A DNA stretch of 64,000 nt from contig NC_057861.1 of the NCBI RefSeq assembly GCF_019393635.1, forward strand, positions 191,348,026 through 191,412,025. Direction: 5' to 3'. A model generated the notes under the pieces. That model was given only the letters and a program-made list of their open reading frames with translations. It ran no database searches and had not been told where the DNA came from. Positions 22,416-34,905 of the stretch are shown here, piece by piece. This stretch comes from Dromiciops gliroides. Its lineage: Eukaryota; Chordata; Mammalia; Microbiotheria; Microbiotheriidae. Position 1 is the stretch's first letter. The number at the start of each line of letters is the position of its first letter. A program made the translations under genes and the position numbers.

Positions 22416-22974
22416 ACAAAACTTATTTTTTTAAAAAGAGACTAATATACAAAAATGATTGTGTGATATGACCTGGTTTGGATTTATGCCAAGACTGCAG
22501 GGTTGGTTCAATATAATAAAAACTATGATATAATAGACAGTATTAATAAGAAAACACAATATTATACTAATAGAAGCTAAAAAATCCAACATCCATTTCA
22601 CATAAAAATCTTAAAAAAACCATAGCAATCAATGGATATATCCTTAATATAAGTAGTTGTTATATAAAACCCAGAAGCAACCATAATATGTAATGAAGAA
22701 AGGTAGAAGTCTTTCTAGTAGAATCAGGTCTAACACAAAGATATCCATTATTATTATTATTACTTAACATAAAGCTAGAAATCCTAACTATAATGATATC
22801 AAGTACAAAGAATCAAGGAATTACATATAAGCAAAGAGGAAGCAAAACTATCACTTTCCACAGATATTATGAACCTATAAAGAGCTGACTAAAAATGAAC
22901 TCAATTACTTCAGCAAAGTTGCAGGATATCAAATAAATTATAATAAAAAACTAATATTTACATAGACAATGACA

Positions 22975-25930
22975 GGCTCCAAGGGTGACTGTGAGGTTAG
23001 TGAGGGAGCTGAGGTTTTCCCCTTCATCTCCATTTCTACAATTGGTAGTGTTTCTTTGCCCATGGCTGACCACACTATTGAAGCCTTGGTGGACTAGAGT
23101 CACCCTGTCAATCCTAAATCCCATTAATTTCCCCTCACCCTTTCCTCAGAGTATTCGACATGTTACCATTGTAGGGGTTTTCAATAAGGCACAAACTGTG
23201 TCTGTCTTGACTCCATTGTCTTCTCAGTTGGGGGGGGCACTGTCAGGTGTGCACCCTTTTCTGTTGTCACCAGATGTCCCCATTCATCTTTTGGGTCATG
23301 CTTTTCTTAGGATCTGTAGAGCTACTAAGTTTTTGCACAAGGGGAAGAATTCCCTCTCCTTGCTTGACCCTGCTACTGTTTCTCCTTCCTACCCTGTTTT
23401 ATACCTTTCATCTCCCTGTTGTCTCTAGCATTGACCCTGCCTGCTTAGACCAGGTCCCTGAGTCCCTCTGAGCTACTTCCTTCATGGATATTAACTGTTT
23501 ATAGTGTCTCTCCCATAGTATTCCAGATTGATCAGTCCAAACCCCTGACTCATATGTTATACCCTTTAAACTGAGAGGCCACCAAAGGGGTTCATCCCCT
23601 CATTAAGGGGTATCTTGCTTCTGGGTTGCTGGTCCCTTGTACCAGCCCTTTGTAACACCCCTATCTTCCCTATTAGAAAATCCAGTGAAGAGTGGACACT
23701 TGTATAGGACCATCATGCTATTAATTCTTATGTGATTCTCCAGTTCTCATTTTCTTAACCTGCATACCTGCTCACCAACATTCCTGCTGATACCTCTCAT
23801 TTCACTATATTTTAGTATTCCCTTATGCCCCAGTCTCAGTTTCTCCTCCCTTTCACATGGGAAGGGAAACAGCATTCTTGGACTCTTCTCCCTCAGGGCT
23901 ATAATGAAAGCCCGACCTATTTCTCTTAGATTCTTGGACATGATTTGGTGGACCTTGTTTTCCTGCCCACTCTACACTTCTCCTGTATATTGATGATCTC
24001 CTGTTGTGTTCCTCCTCCCCAATGCCTGTATGCAGGATCCCCTTTGTTTGCTTACCAAGCCTGTTCTCAAGGGCCACGAATAAGACTTCTAAATTAAAGC
24101 TTCAGTTTGTGTTAAAGTTCCTTGGTAATTGCATTTCTATGCATGGCCTCCTCCTGGATGATACTGAGTCTAGGACATCCTGAAATCCCTGTGTCCAGAT
24201 ACTAAACACCACCTCCAGGCTTTTCTTGGCCTTGTTAGTTACTGCCTTTTCCTTAGTGGCCTACACTCTCTATGATCTCCTAAATGTCCACTGCTCCCCG
24301 CCCCCGATGTACACTGTGGAGTCTCAGGCAATTGTGGAAAAACGGAAGTTTGCCCTTCTGGCATGCTGGCTCTGGGGAACCCTCACTGAAAAGGTCATTC
24401 TTAGCAGGAGGGTAGGGAGAGGGGCACCCACTTCACTTGTTCACTTATATCTCATCTGCTAGTCTACTGACCTATAATCCAATACCTGCATTGTGCGTAT
24501 CATCCCTAGTCTTTAAAGTTAGTTGAATGAATAAATGGAATTTTAAAGACACAATTGGCCAAACAGACGAGTTTCATCTCCTGGGCCCAGAATATTAACC
24601 CCTAGCCCTACTTAATTTGCAAGCCCACTCTTTTGGTAAACTGCTTCTGTTCTCAAAGGAAGTAATTACAGGCTGGCCCATGCTACTGTTTCCCTGTCAA
24701 GGGCACCTTTCTTTCTTATTTACTAGGGCTTATCCAAAATTATCCAGGATAGTCATCATTTTGTTTCTTAGTCACAATTTACTGGTCTTTGGCCCACTGA
24801 GAAGCTCCTATACTCAGGTGACTGGGTCTACAGGAAATGCCACCTGATGAAGAATTCCTTGGAGCCCCAGGAGCTCTTTAGGAGCTTTGTACTCTTTCAG
24901 GACTGGTCCTGTAAAAATGCTGTGTCCTGGATGCTTTGCAGAACAAGGAAGAGTCTATGCTTACACTGGAGAAGAAAGTTCTTTCTTTGTTAATTGGTCT
25001 GGTGTAACCCAAGAAGGGCTTGTGGCCCTGGAAAACTAGGCTCCCTATTTCTATGTCATAGGGAAAAAGAACTTTGATATTTAGCTGGCTCTCCAGGGGG
25101 TTGGGTTTTGGGGTTTAGGCCATCCTTAGGCCATCCTCCCAGGGATTGGGTCTATTGTTAGCTTTCTACTAACCTTTATCCTTGTTAAATGTTTTTTTTA
25201 CTCTTGCCTCCAGATGCTCCACCCAGGTGGCATTCAAGAAAACTTTTTTTTTAAATTAGGTGTGGTCATCAGCATGCCTAGAGGCCATCTTGACCACAAG
25301 AGTGTGAGTCTGAGTGTGTGTGTGTGTGTGTGTGTGTGTGTCTGTGGATTGTAATGTTGTCCTGAAGCCAATTTAACCTTTCTTCTTGAGTTGCCATATT
25401 TTCCAGAAACACTGGACCTGTGATATGCAGGAAGCCCAGAATGAGTCAAGGATGAAACACCCCTGAGCTGACATAATTTGCTATTTCTACCCCTAATTCT
25501 CAGTGTGTCCTTGAGAGTTGAACCAGCTATAAGACAGGTGCCAGTTAGTATGTACCAGACTGATGAACTATTTGTACAGTTGGGACCACTGTAGATAAGC
25601 AGAGTGTCATATCTTCATATTATAGCAGTTCCCAAGGGAAAAGAATGCTGCTTTTGCCATCCTACTTCTGTTTCTCTTCGCTTTCTCCTTTTCCCTTCCC
25701 CACTGCTCCCTTCCTCCTCCCATGCAACTCCCATTTGAGAGGGGATTGCCCTCCACTCCTCCAATGAGACTCCCCCCTTTTGTACTAAATATTCAAGCTT
25801 GTGCCTGGATTGCTAATTCCTTCATTCTTGGTATAAGGAGGTCCACATGCATGTTCATTTCTCTTGTAATTAATCCAGTTTCAATGCATGTCTCGTGGAG
25901 TTGTGATTTCTGGTTAACAAATTCTATTCT
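22975..25930 (+). mobile_element. Degraded gammaretrovirus-like ERV (pol, env TM, possible 3' LTR)
   Basis: The order is protease-like (about 23150-23340), reverse transcriptase (about 23525-24200) and part of env transmembrane (about 24880-25180), then a possible LTR (about 25440-25930, with AAATATTCAAGCTTGTGCCTGG). The RT active-site box reads Y-I-D-D at 23986-23997. Many stops and frameshifts break every frame. Integrase and most of the surface env are missing or unrecognisable, and no 5' LTR or gag was found. It is a fossil provirus with no coding capacity. Confidence 0.75.
25311..25341 (+). repeat. (TG)n microsatellite
   Basis: About 14 TG units inside the ERV region. Confidence 0.95.
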
Positions 25931-27235
25931 ATGAAGAAATGCTCCAGATCATCACAAATCAGAGAAATGCAAATTAAAGCAACTTCAGGGTTCAACTTCA
26001 CACCAATCAGATTGCCAGTAATGATCCAAAAAATGAGAATGACAATTGCTAGAAGGACTTCAGGAAATATTCACATTCCTTCACTCTTGGTAGAACTGTG
26101 AATTAATTGGTCAAGTCATTTTGGCAAACAATTTGTAACCATGCTCAAAAAGTCACTAAACTGTAACTAAACTTTTTAACCTAGAAGTAACACAAATAGG
26201 CCCATACTTCAAAGAAATCAAATATGTACAAAAATGTCTATAGTAGCTCTTTTTGTTCCCTATAGATAAATGGTCAAAAGATAGGAACAGGAAGTTCTCC
26301 GAAAAAAGAAAAGCTACGAATAACTATATGAAAAAATACTAGAAATTGCTAATAATAAGGTTAATGCACTATTAAGCTTATACCTAAAACCATAAAAGTG
26401 GGAAAGAATCCATCCATATAAAAATGTTCATAGCAGTAATTTTTATCGCAGCAAAGATCTAGAAGCCAAGGAATGCCCACCAACTGAAGAATGGCTTAAG
26501 AAATTATGGCTTAAGAATTTAATGTAATATTATTGCACCATAAGAAATAATAAAAGAGATGGTTTTAGAATAACCTGGAAAGACTTGCATGAACTGATTC
26601 AGAGTGAAGTGAAAGGAACAATGAGAACAATTTCTATAATAATAAAAAATATTATAAAGAAAAACAACTTTGAAAGATTTAAGAATTCTGACCAATAAAA
26701 TATCAATAATAAATTCAAAGAACTGATGTGAAGCATGCTACTCTCCTCCTGAAAAAAGAGGTGATTGGCCTCAAGATATATAATAAGGCACACCTAAAGA
26801 CACTTTTAGCAAAAGTCAATGATGATTTGTTTTGCTTTTCTATGCATATTTATTATAAGGGTTGTAGAGTTTTTATTCAGTTGGGGCAAAGGTTGAAGGG
26901 GAAGAGTTCAAATAAGTTAACCATTAAAAGAAAAAGAAAAGGAATTAAAATGGGACATTGAAGCGTTTTTTTAAAGACGCAGAAAAGAACAGAAAGAAAG
27001 AAGGGCAGAGAAATCAGAAGCAAGCAGTGCAGTTTTGAATATATGAAATGAAGTATACATTTGAAAAGAAAAGGAAGCTATTCAGAATAGCAATTCACAG
27101 TACCATGTATAACTCCCTTTTTCTGTTTTACTACATGTATGGAAATGCCCAAATTATTTGGTGTTTGTTAAATTCACACACCAAAAAAAAAAAAAAAAGG
27201 TTTTTTTGAAATTTAAACACAATTAAAAGAATGAT
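25931..27235 (+). mobile_element. Old LINE-1 3' fragments
   Basis: Contains GAAATGCTCCAGATCATCACAAATCAGAGAAATGCAAAT, the ORF2 3' block and a 3' UTR-like block (GATTTGTTTTGCTTTTCTATGCATATTTATTA). A second partial copy begins near 26265. Confidence 0.72.
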
Positions 27236-28127
27236 TGTCAATAGTTTGTATTTCTTGTTTTTAAAATTGTTAATACCTTTGGGCCATTTATTTGTTAGAG
27301 AATACCTCTTGGTCTAACATGTCTTGGATACTTGGCTTTACTAAAGATGTTTGATGCAAAGGGTTTTGTTTTTGTTTCTTTTTTAACCAAATAGCATTTT
27401 CTTCCTTATTCTAGCTGCACAGATTTGGTTCACGTAAAAACTTTTTTTTTAATGTAAGAAAAATTGCTTATATTTTCTTTTATGAACATCTCTATCCCTT
27501 TATTTGGTTAAGAAGTCTCTTTCTAACCATAGGTCTAGTAGGTGCTTTACTCCAAATTCACTTCAGGCTTTCTCTCCTTTTCGGTTTGGTTTCTGGCTCA
27601 GCCCTTGGACTGAAATAAGCTTAAGCAACTAATATGAAAAAATAAATATCTTCAATTTTTAAAGGTCAAAAGATATGGGTACTAGTAAGAAAGTATGTTA
27701 AAACCTATGCTTCAAAATTAGAAGAAAAAAAAGAATTTATACATATTTCTTTCAGCTTGACCAAATGATACTTTAGGTAGTTACAACATGTGATACTGAT
27801 GACTGTAACCTGCAGTTTGGATTGCCTAGAGATTAACCTTTTAAATTTCCTACTTGTAAAATGAATTAAGAATAAAAAAAGAAGAGGAAATTACCTTTTG
27901 ATGAAACTGTCTCAAGAACTTCAGAGTTCTTAAAGAAATCATTTGTGTTTGTGAATTTGCAAAGTTTCTAGCCAGAGAGGAAAATAGGCTGGGGAAAAGA
28001 AAGACAAAAGGTTTATATTCAATGAGTTTTCAAAGTAATGCCTGTGAAAGGGAAGGATTTGCAACTATAGCCTAATTTGTGGTAAAAATATCATTATCAA
28101 GCAATTTCTTTAGAGCATGAATCATGC

Positions 28128-28282
28128 TTTTTTTTTTTTTTTAGTGAGGCAATTGGGGTTAAGTGACTTGCCCAGGGTCACACAGCTAGTAAGTGTTAAG
28201 TAAGTGTCTGAGGCCAGATTTGAATTCAGGTACTCCCGACTGCAGGGCCGGTGCCCTATCCACTGCACCACCTAGCTGCCCC
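28128..28282 (-). mobile_element. tRNA-derived SINE in duplication copy B
   Basis: Contains a duplicated TAAGTG(T)TAAG stretch. Flanks are GAATCATGCTTT and GAAACATGCATT. Not at the same site as the copy-A SINE at 1036. Confidence 0.93.
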
Positions 28283-28649
28283 CTGAAACATGCATTTGTT
28301 ATTACCATCTACTTAGCCAGCGAAATAAATCAGTCTTGAATTACACTTAAAAAAACCCCCAAAACAAGAAGTCTTAAACCTTAATTTACTTCTGTTTTTA
28401 ATAAGGAGATTCTATGATTCTCAGATAAAGAAAGATGAGAAGACACTGCCTGAAATGATAACTCCAACCCAAATGGAACAAGCTGAGTGAAAAAAATATG
28501 AAATTAATGAAAGTGACATCAATCCTGGTTCTATTACTGAGAGAACTCCAAAAATAACTACCTCAAAACTCACAAATTACTGAGATGATCTCTTTTGTCA
28601 TGACACAAGGTTAAGAACCCCAGCTTTATATGGTCTTTCCTGAAAAGAT

Positions 28650-28872
28650 TACTAGAATTTTATAGTGCTTTAGGTTTTTCAAAGTACTTTTTATGTTACC
28701 TTATTTGACTTTGACAACAATTCTGTGAGGTAGGCATTAATACTGTTTCCATTTTTGCAGAAGAGGAAACTGAGGCTCAAAGAAGTTAATTGATTTGTCT
28801 AGTGTCTAGTGAGGTGGAATTTGAACTCAGGTCTTCCTGATATATGTTCATTGAGCTCTATCCACTATAATA
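28650..28872 (-). mobile_element. MIR-like SINE
   Basis: Reverse copy: TTCTGTGAGGTAGGCATTAATACTG, GAGGAAACTGAGGCTCAAAGAAGTTAA and ATTTGAACTCAGGTCTTCCTGA. Confidence 0.82.
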
Positions 28873-30099
28873 GCTTTGGCTGTTTGTGTCCTCCTTCCCA
28901 ACTTTTGTAGAGTAAGTATATATAAACATACATCTCTATGTGTATATGTATTTATATACACATGTTTGTGGTGTCTCTCATCAGAATGTATGTTCAAGTA
29001 CCTGCACTCTTTTGCATTTGAATCTGTGAGACTTTGCTATTTGAAAATAGCAAATGCTTTGTTTGTTGAAAGAAAGGTATATTAAACACTACAAATGACA
29101 AAAAAAAAACCCAAACGCTATAGATGGAAATAATAAATGTATGGTCCAAATGCAGTCATACATGGTGGTCTAGCAAACTGTATTCATACTTTCCCCTCCA
29201 GTCCTCATTTATTTGATAATGTATCTATTAAAGACCTACAACATGCAAACCCCAACCATTTGTATCCTCAGCTGTCTAGCACAATCCCTGGCATATAGCT
29301 AGGTCCTAATAAATGCTTATGGATTGAATATAAACTCCAGTCCCTTCCTAGAGACCAGCAGCTGAAACTGTAAATCAACCTAATTCTAAAGTTTATGATT
29401 TTTGTTGTTGTTCGCAGGCCTATTAGGTGAGGAAGCTAATGGTATTTCTTTACAACCCTTGCTTTTTTTCTCTCTCATTTTCAGGAATGAGGTCTGTACC
29501 TGGGAAACCATCTCAGTGAAAGTGGAAAATGCTGACCACGAAGCAATTTCCCTGGTGTTTTACAAAGGTCACATTCTGTGGGTGAGTCTTCAAGTAGGCC
29601 CTAAGTTCTTAACCTAGCATCCATTTACTTTTTCCAAAAAATATTCCGATAATTGTATTTCATTGGTTTTCTTTATAATCCTAAGCATTTTGTGCATTTA
29701 AAATTAAACTTCAGTAAATATTATTTTGGCAAGGTGTCCACAGGCTTCACCTGAAAGGGCTTCATCTAGGACACTAAAAGATTGTTCTAGGGGTAAAGGG
29801 CATTTGCTGACATTTCCTCTCCTGATAAGCATACCCTGGGATGGCCAATTTAGGGTGCAGGACATTAGACTCATAGTTCTAGGGCTAGAAGGGGCCCCAC
29901 AGGCCATCAAGTCTAACCTTCATTTTACAGATGAAGAAACTGAGGCAGTTTTGTCTGAGGCCGCTTTTGAACTCACGTCTTCCTGCCTCCAAGTCCAGCT
30001 CTATCCTCTACAACACAGAGCGTGGGGCCAGGGGACCACCACCACACAAGAACCCACACCCTAAATTCCTGTCTTTAACTCGGACCACCCCCTCCCCTC

Positions 30100-30900
30100 C
30101 CGCAGCGATGCTCGGTGCCTCCTCCCCCCAAATTTTCCTTTCATTTCTCTCTTCCTCGTCTCTCCCTCCCTCACGCGGGTGGTCTCACTCCGCTCACTCT
30201 AGGGGAGATACGGGGAGGGGATGAGGCGGGGGTCAGGATAGCCGCTTCCCTAAACCAATCCGCAGAACGAGGAAGCCTGCTCAAAGCGGGATGCTCTAGC
30301 TCCCGATAGAAACAGCCCCAGCCTGCCCCGCCCAGGCCTAGTCCCCGCCTCCGTCAGGTACATCACTTCCGTTGGTGCCTCCGCCTCCGCCAATTGACGC
30401 GGCGGAGCCGGTCTCGGCCGCGGGCGGCCGACGGCGCTCTCAGGTTACAAGTAGCAGCGGTGTCGCCGTGCTGCCCTCGCGGTGCCAAGTGGAGGCATTT
30501 TCTTTTTCCACCTCCGGTCCTCAGTCCCGGCGCTCTATTTCACCTTCCCTCGCTTCTTTCCGCCTTTGTTTCCTTGGCATCCGTAGAAGGAGCAACCGCC
30601 TTGGGCGCGAGGAGCGCAGCACGTGGCTCTTCCCTGCGCCAAGGGGACCAGCTGCCGAAGTGCGCCCGCGCCTCGCGCCCCGAGGCCCGCCCGGAAGCAA
30701 CTTGGACCGGGCGCAAGGTCGCCCCTTCTTGTGCACGCGGACTTCTGAGGGTTTCGCGCTTCGGAGCGCTGCAGTCTTGCCGCCGGGGCCGTCTCTCCGG
30801 AGCATCATCCCTCGTCCGAGGACTGCAGGCAGGTGGGGAGGTGAGAGGGAACCCCGGAATGCCACTTATTCAAGGGGCTTTAAAGATCCCACCCCCGTGT
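30100..30900. promoter_or_regulatory. CpG island, likely promoter
   Basis: This block is far richer in GC and CpG than the rest of the window (for example GGCCGCGGGCGGCCGACG near 30416 and GCCCGCGCCTCGCGCCCCG near 30663). It has a CCAAT-type box (inverted ATTGG near 30391) and GC boxes (CCCCGCC) but no clear TATA. Long open frames here are GC-rich chance frames with no recognisable protein. It probably drives the dehydrogenase leftward, CEP97 rightward, or both. This is inference from position: no other island lies between it and CEP97 exon 2. Confidence 0.72.
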
Positions 30901-31960
30901 TTTTTGTTTTTTGTTTTTTGTTTTACAAATGAGGAAATTGAGGTTAAGCGAGATGGTGACTTGCCCGAGATGGCACAAGGGCTTTTTGGGTTGTAGCGCC
31001 GATTTATTATTTAGGTTTGCTTTGGGGGCCAGTCCCTTACTGTTGTCATTCATTTTGTCAGAGGGGGAGGAGGGAGTTAGTACCAGTGAGCAGTGACGTC
31101 CAGAAAGGACCCACAAAATGCAGGGTAAATTCAGGAAAGGTATTGGAACCGTGCCATTAAACATACTTGGAGCCTTGCACACCACTACAGCTACTCCCAC
31201 TTTGAAGCGCAGTGTGGTTGGTATATAGAGCAGAAAAGTGTGGTGTGCTTGCAATGAGCAGACCCGGGGATATCTTACTGCTAGCCTTTGTGATCACGGG
31301 CCTGTCACATCATCTGTGTCTTTCGCTCTTTTAAAAAATGATTATAATAGACTTTTACTACTTGCAGGGATGGTGGATAAAGCTTAATCTGGTATCCTTA
31401 ATTGTGATTTACTGTAAGAGATCCAAAGGAAGGCAAATAAAACGATCAGGCTTAAACAAGCAGAAAGAATTAGGATTTTTCTGAAGAATGAAAAGGAGGG
31501 AATTGAAATACATGAGTCTTTAGATAGGGAAAACATTAACTCATTGTCCAACCCTGTCAAACTTGTTCCTCTGGTGCTGATTATCTGATTGTCCTGTTTG
31601 ATTGTTACTGTCACTCTAGTTTAAAAAAAAAAAAAGGTGTGGACTTGGAATCAAGAGACCTGTGTTTAAATCTAGTCTCTGTTACCTTTACTTAGTGTCC
31701 CTTCCTACAGGTCCCTAAGTATCAGTAAAATGAGGATAATAATAATACTTGGATTGCTTAACTTAATGAACAAGCAATCACCACAGTGTGGCAGGCATTT
31801 TCTAGGTGCTAGGGATACAAAGAAAGAAAATTCCTGTCCTTAAGGAGCTTTCATTCTATTGAGGGAAAGGATATGTACCTATATATGTATATGCAGCATA
31901 TATGAATACAAAATAGCATATATATATATATATGTATAAAATAGGAGATGGTTAAATACA
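30900..31960. other. No gene recognised right of the CpG island
   Basis: Apart from a MIR-like fragment at 31632 and a degraded repeat block at 31770-31860 (GCAGGCATTTTCTAGGTGCTAGGGATACAAAGAAAG), nothing is recognised. The sequence falls quickly back to AT-rich, so any transcript starting at the island would have a short first exon. Confidence 0.6.
31632..31760 (+). mobile_element. MIR-like SINE fragment
   Basis: GGACTTGGAATCAAGAGACCTGTGTTTAAATCT and AAAATGAGGATAATAATAAT. Confidence 0.7.
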
Positions 31961-34370
31961 AATCAATTAAGGAATGCACTAACAGGTGGGGGAATCCAGG
32001 AAGGCTTGATGTAGAAAATGATGTTTCAGTTGAGTTTTGAAGGGGGAGAGAGATTATGTGTAGTCATGGAGATATGAGATAAGAGTGCCTTAAGTTAGGA
32101 ATAGAAGTGGTCAGTTTGACTAGACTATAGAGTATGGTAAGAGGAATAATGTATAAGATTGGAAAGAGAGTATAAACCCTAAATAGTGTAGTTTATATTT
32201 TATCTTAGAAAGAATAGGGAACCTCTGGAATTTATTGAGTTGGGGGCAGCTAGGTGGTACAGTGGTTATAGCACTGGCCCTGGAGTCAGGAGGACCTGAG
32301 TTCAAATCCAGCCCCAGACACTTGACACTTACTGGCTGTGTGACCCTGAGCAAGTCACTTAACCCTCATTGTCCTGGGGGGAAAAATTCACATTGGAATT
32401 TATTGAGTTAGGGAAGTGACCTGGCCAGATCTGCATTTAAGGAAAATTACTTTGGTAGTCATTTGGTACTAGAGGCGGGGAAACCAATTTGGAGTAGTCT
32501 AAGTGAGAAATGAAGAGAACCTGAACTAAGGTGGTGGTTGTGTGAGTATAGAGACAGTTCAGATGCAAGACATAGAAATGGCAAGACTTGACAACTGATT
32601 GGATATATGAGGTGAGAGAGAATGTATAATTAATAATATTAAGATTACAAATCTTGGAAACTGGAAAAATTACGATTTCATCAACAGTAATAGGGTAGTT
32701 TAGAAGAGGGGTTAGTTTTGGGGAAAAGATATGTTCTCTTTGGACATTTTGAATTTGAGTTGTCTCCTGGACGTTTAAAATCCAGTAGGTAACTGGTAAT
32801 GTGGGACTGGAACTCAGGGGAAGAGAGAAAAACTAGATACATAGATTTGGAAGTCATCAGCATAGAGATGATAATTTAATCTCTGGGAATTGATGAGGTC
32901 AGTAAGAACATATACAATGAGATTAGAAGAGAACCCATGAGAGAACCTTGGAATATAAACATGTTAGGAGCGTGATATGGAAAATGAATCTGCAAAGTCA
33001 CACAATGGTCATACAGGTAGAAGGAGAACCAAGGGAGAGCAGTGTCAGGAAAACCCAGAAAGGTGAGAATATTTAGGAGGAGTCAATAGAGTCAGATGCT
33101 GCAGAGAGGTCAAGAAGTATGAAGAATGAGAAGAGGCTATCAGATTTGACAATTAAGAGGTCACTGGTAACTTTGGAGAGAGCAGTTTCAGTTGAGGTTG
33201 GAAACAAGATTGTAAAGGGTTGAGGAATGACAGAGGAAGTAGAGGCAACAGATCTTAGGCAGCTTTTCTAGTGGTTTGGCTGTGAAAGGCAAGACATATG
33301 ATTATGGTTTGAGGAGGGTCTAGTGGGAGTTTTTTCAGTGTGAGGAAGACGAATATTAGGCAAGAAACTAATAAAGGTGAGAGAGATGAAGAAAGTGGGA
33401 GCTGTTAGAGTTTAAGGTATGTAGAGAGGCTAAGGCTTTGTTGAGACAAACCACATCTTTGTCAAAGGAAGAGACGAGGCCATATGATGTTAGAGGGTTT
33501 TGAGATGTAGAGAAGGGGAAATGAGGGAGTTCAGTGCAAATGACCTTAATTTTCTTGGTAAAGTATGAGAGGGTAGGGGAAGTTTGAGAAGTTTGGAATG
33601 TCTCTATAGGGAATGGGAGAGAGAGTTAGGGAGGAGTAAAGCAATTGTCTTGTTGAGGTAAGGGCACTGTTGGGACATCATAATAGGAGATTTGTAGTAA
33701 ACTTTCAATGAGTTTGGAGACAGATTTCCTATAGTTTCATTCATCCATCAGCATATGGATAGTAGCCGAAAAGGTGGCTGGTAGGAATAATCCAAAAGTT
33801 AATGTTGGTAAACATAAAAGTAGGTTGTGGAAGTGTGTGTGTGTGGGGGGGTGTACAAGAGATTTAAGAGTGGAGGATGGTGTCAATTTGAATTGGTCGA
33901 CTGTAGGATGCATATAGGGAAAAGAAGAAGGTTTGAGCGAGGATGATAGACTAAGAAAGTTCTGAATGTTGGTGAGAATAGATGTTATATGGAAGATTAA
34001 GAATAAGTTTAGGAGAAGTAAAGATTAGAGAGAAATGTAATTATAGGAGGTTATTCAGTCTGATAGATGGATTTTGGAGTTTTTGATTATGTAAGTGGAG
34101 TATTTCTATATAATGGCAAGGTCAAGGCCGTGACCATCCCAGCAGAGAGCTGAGATTGAGGAATTGGAAGGTTAGCATGTTTGAAGGGATATCAACATGT
34201 ATGTCAAAATCCTCTATTATAAGGAGAGGAGTTTGGGTAGAAAGGAATACTAATTGAAAACCAGAATTTTATGTGAAAGGCAGTAAAATGTCCTGGGTGC
34301 CAATAGATAACTGCTGCTAGGATCTTGATTGAGTAGGAAATTAGAATGGAGCTTTAAAGAGGTAGGTTTT
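31960..34370 (-). mobile_element. CR1/L2-clade LINE, reverse transcriptase region
   Basis: The minus strand encodes fragments of a non-LTR reverse transcriptase. The region after the Y-A-D-D catalytic box appears as MLMTSKSMYLVFLSSPEFQS at about 32804-32863, where the DD motif itself has decayed. Downstream fragments match the 'LDYCNSLL' type seen at 47215 and 54150. A SINE at 32242 splits it. Many frameshifts are present. Confidence 0.72.
32242..32385 (+). mobile_element. tRNA-derived SINE inside CR1/L2 LINE
   Basis: Target duplication GGAATTTATTGAGTT on both sides. Confidence 0.95.
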
Positions 34371-34639
34371 GTACAAATAAAAGATTCTGTACTATGTTGT
34401 CTACCTGTAAGTTTTTAAGATGTCTCCTTTTTTTTGGCTCAGGCTACTTAGTTTGGCAGAATATAGACTTTGTTTTCCTTTTATTAGGGTCTTATTAGGC
34501 TATTGGTGCTGTTCTGGTTTAAATTTCCTTTATTAACTTCCTTGATTTCTAGATCCAGAGAGAAGAGATTGATTAGGAAGCATTATAGTAGAAGTAAAAG
34601 TAGCACTAGCTGTAGCTTCAGCAATGGTGCAGGAGGATT

Positions 34640-34905
34640 TTCAAGAGTACCAACACAATTTTTTGATGTGTTCAGTGTAAATCTAATAGATCAATATAGG
34701 AAATTACATTTTTGAACATAGCCAATGTGGAAATTTATTTTGCTTGACTATGCATCTTTGTTATAGGGATTTTGTTTTTCTTTTTACTTAATTTCATTGG
34801 AAGCAGGGTGAGGAGAGAAGATAAATACTTGTTAATTAATAAAGTAAAATTAGAAAGAAAAGTGAGGAAAAATTTTAAAAGTTTTACTATAAACTTAATA
34901 ACCAT
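34640..34905 (+). mobile_element. Old LINE-1 3' UTR fragment
   Basis: ATTTTGCTTGACTATGCATCTTTGTTATAGGGATTTTG followed by TAAATACTTGTTAATTAATAAA matches the 3' end style at 26820. Confidence 0.6.

Larger units (their letters stand above)
27440..30530. repeat. Segmental duplication, copy B
   Basis: Direct-orientation partner of 160-4905. It is shorter because it carries fewer inserted repeats (one tRNA-SINE at 28128 and one MIR at about 28650) and it keeps a CpG-rich promoter block. Overall identity by eye suggests an old, pre-SINE-burst event. Confidence 0.85.

Noticed and set aside
30372..30996. Two overlapping open frames of 186 and 200 residues in the CpG island
   Set aside because: GC-rich DNA with few stop codons gives chance frames; both strands and several frames are open, and no domain or start context is recognisable.
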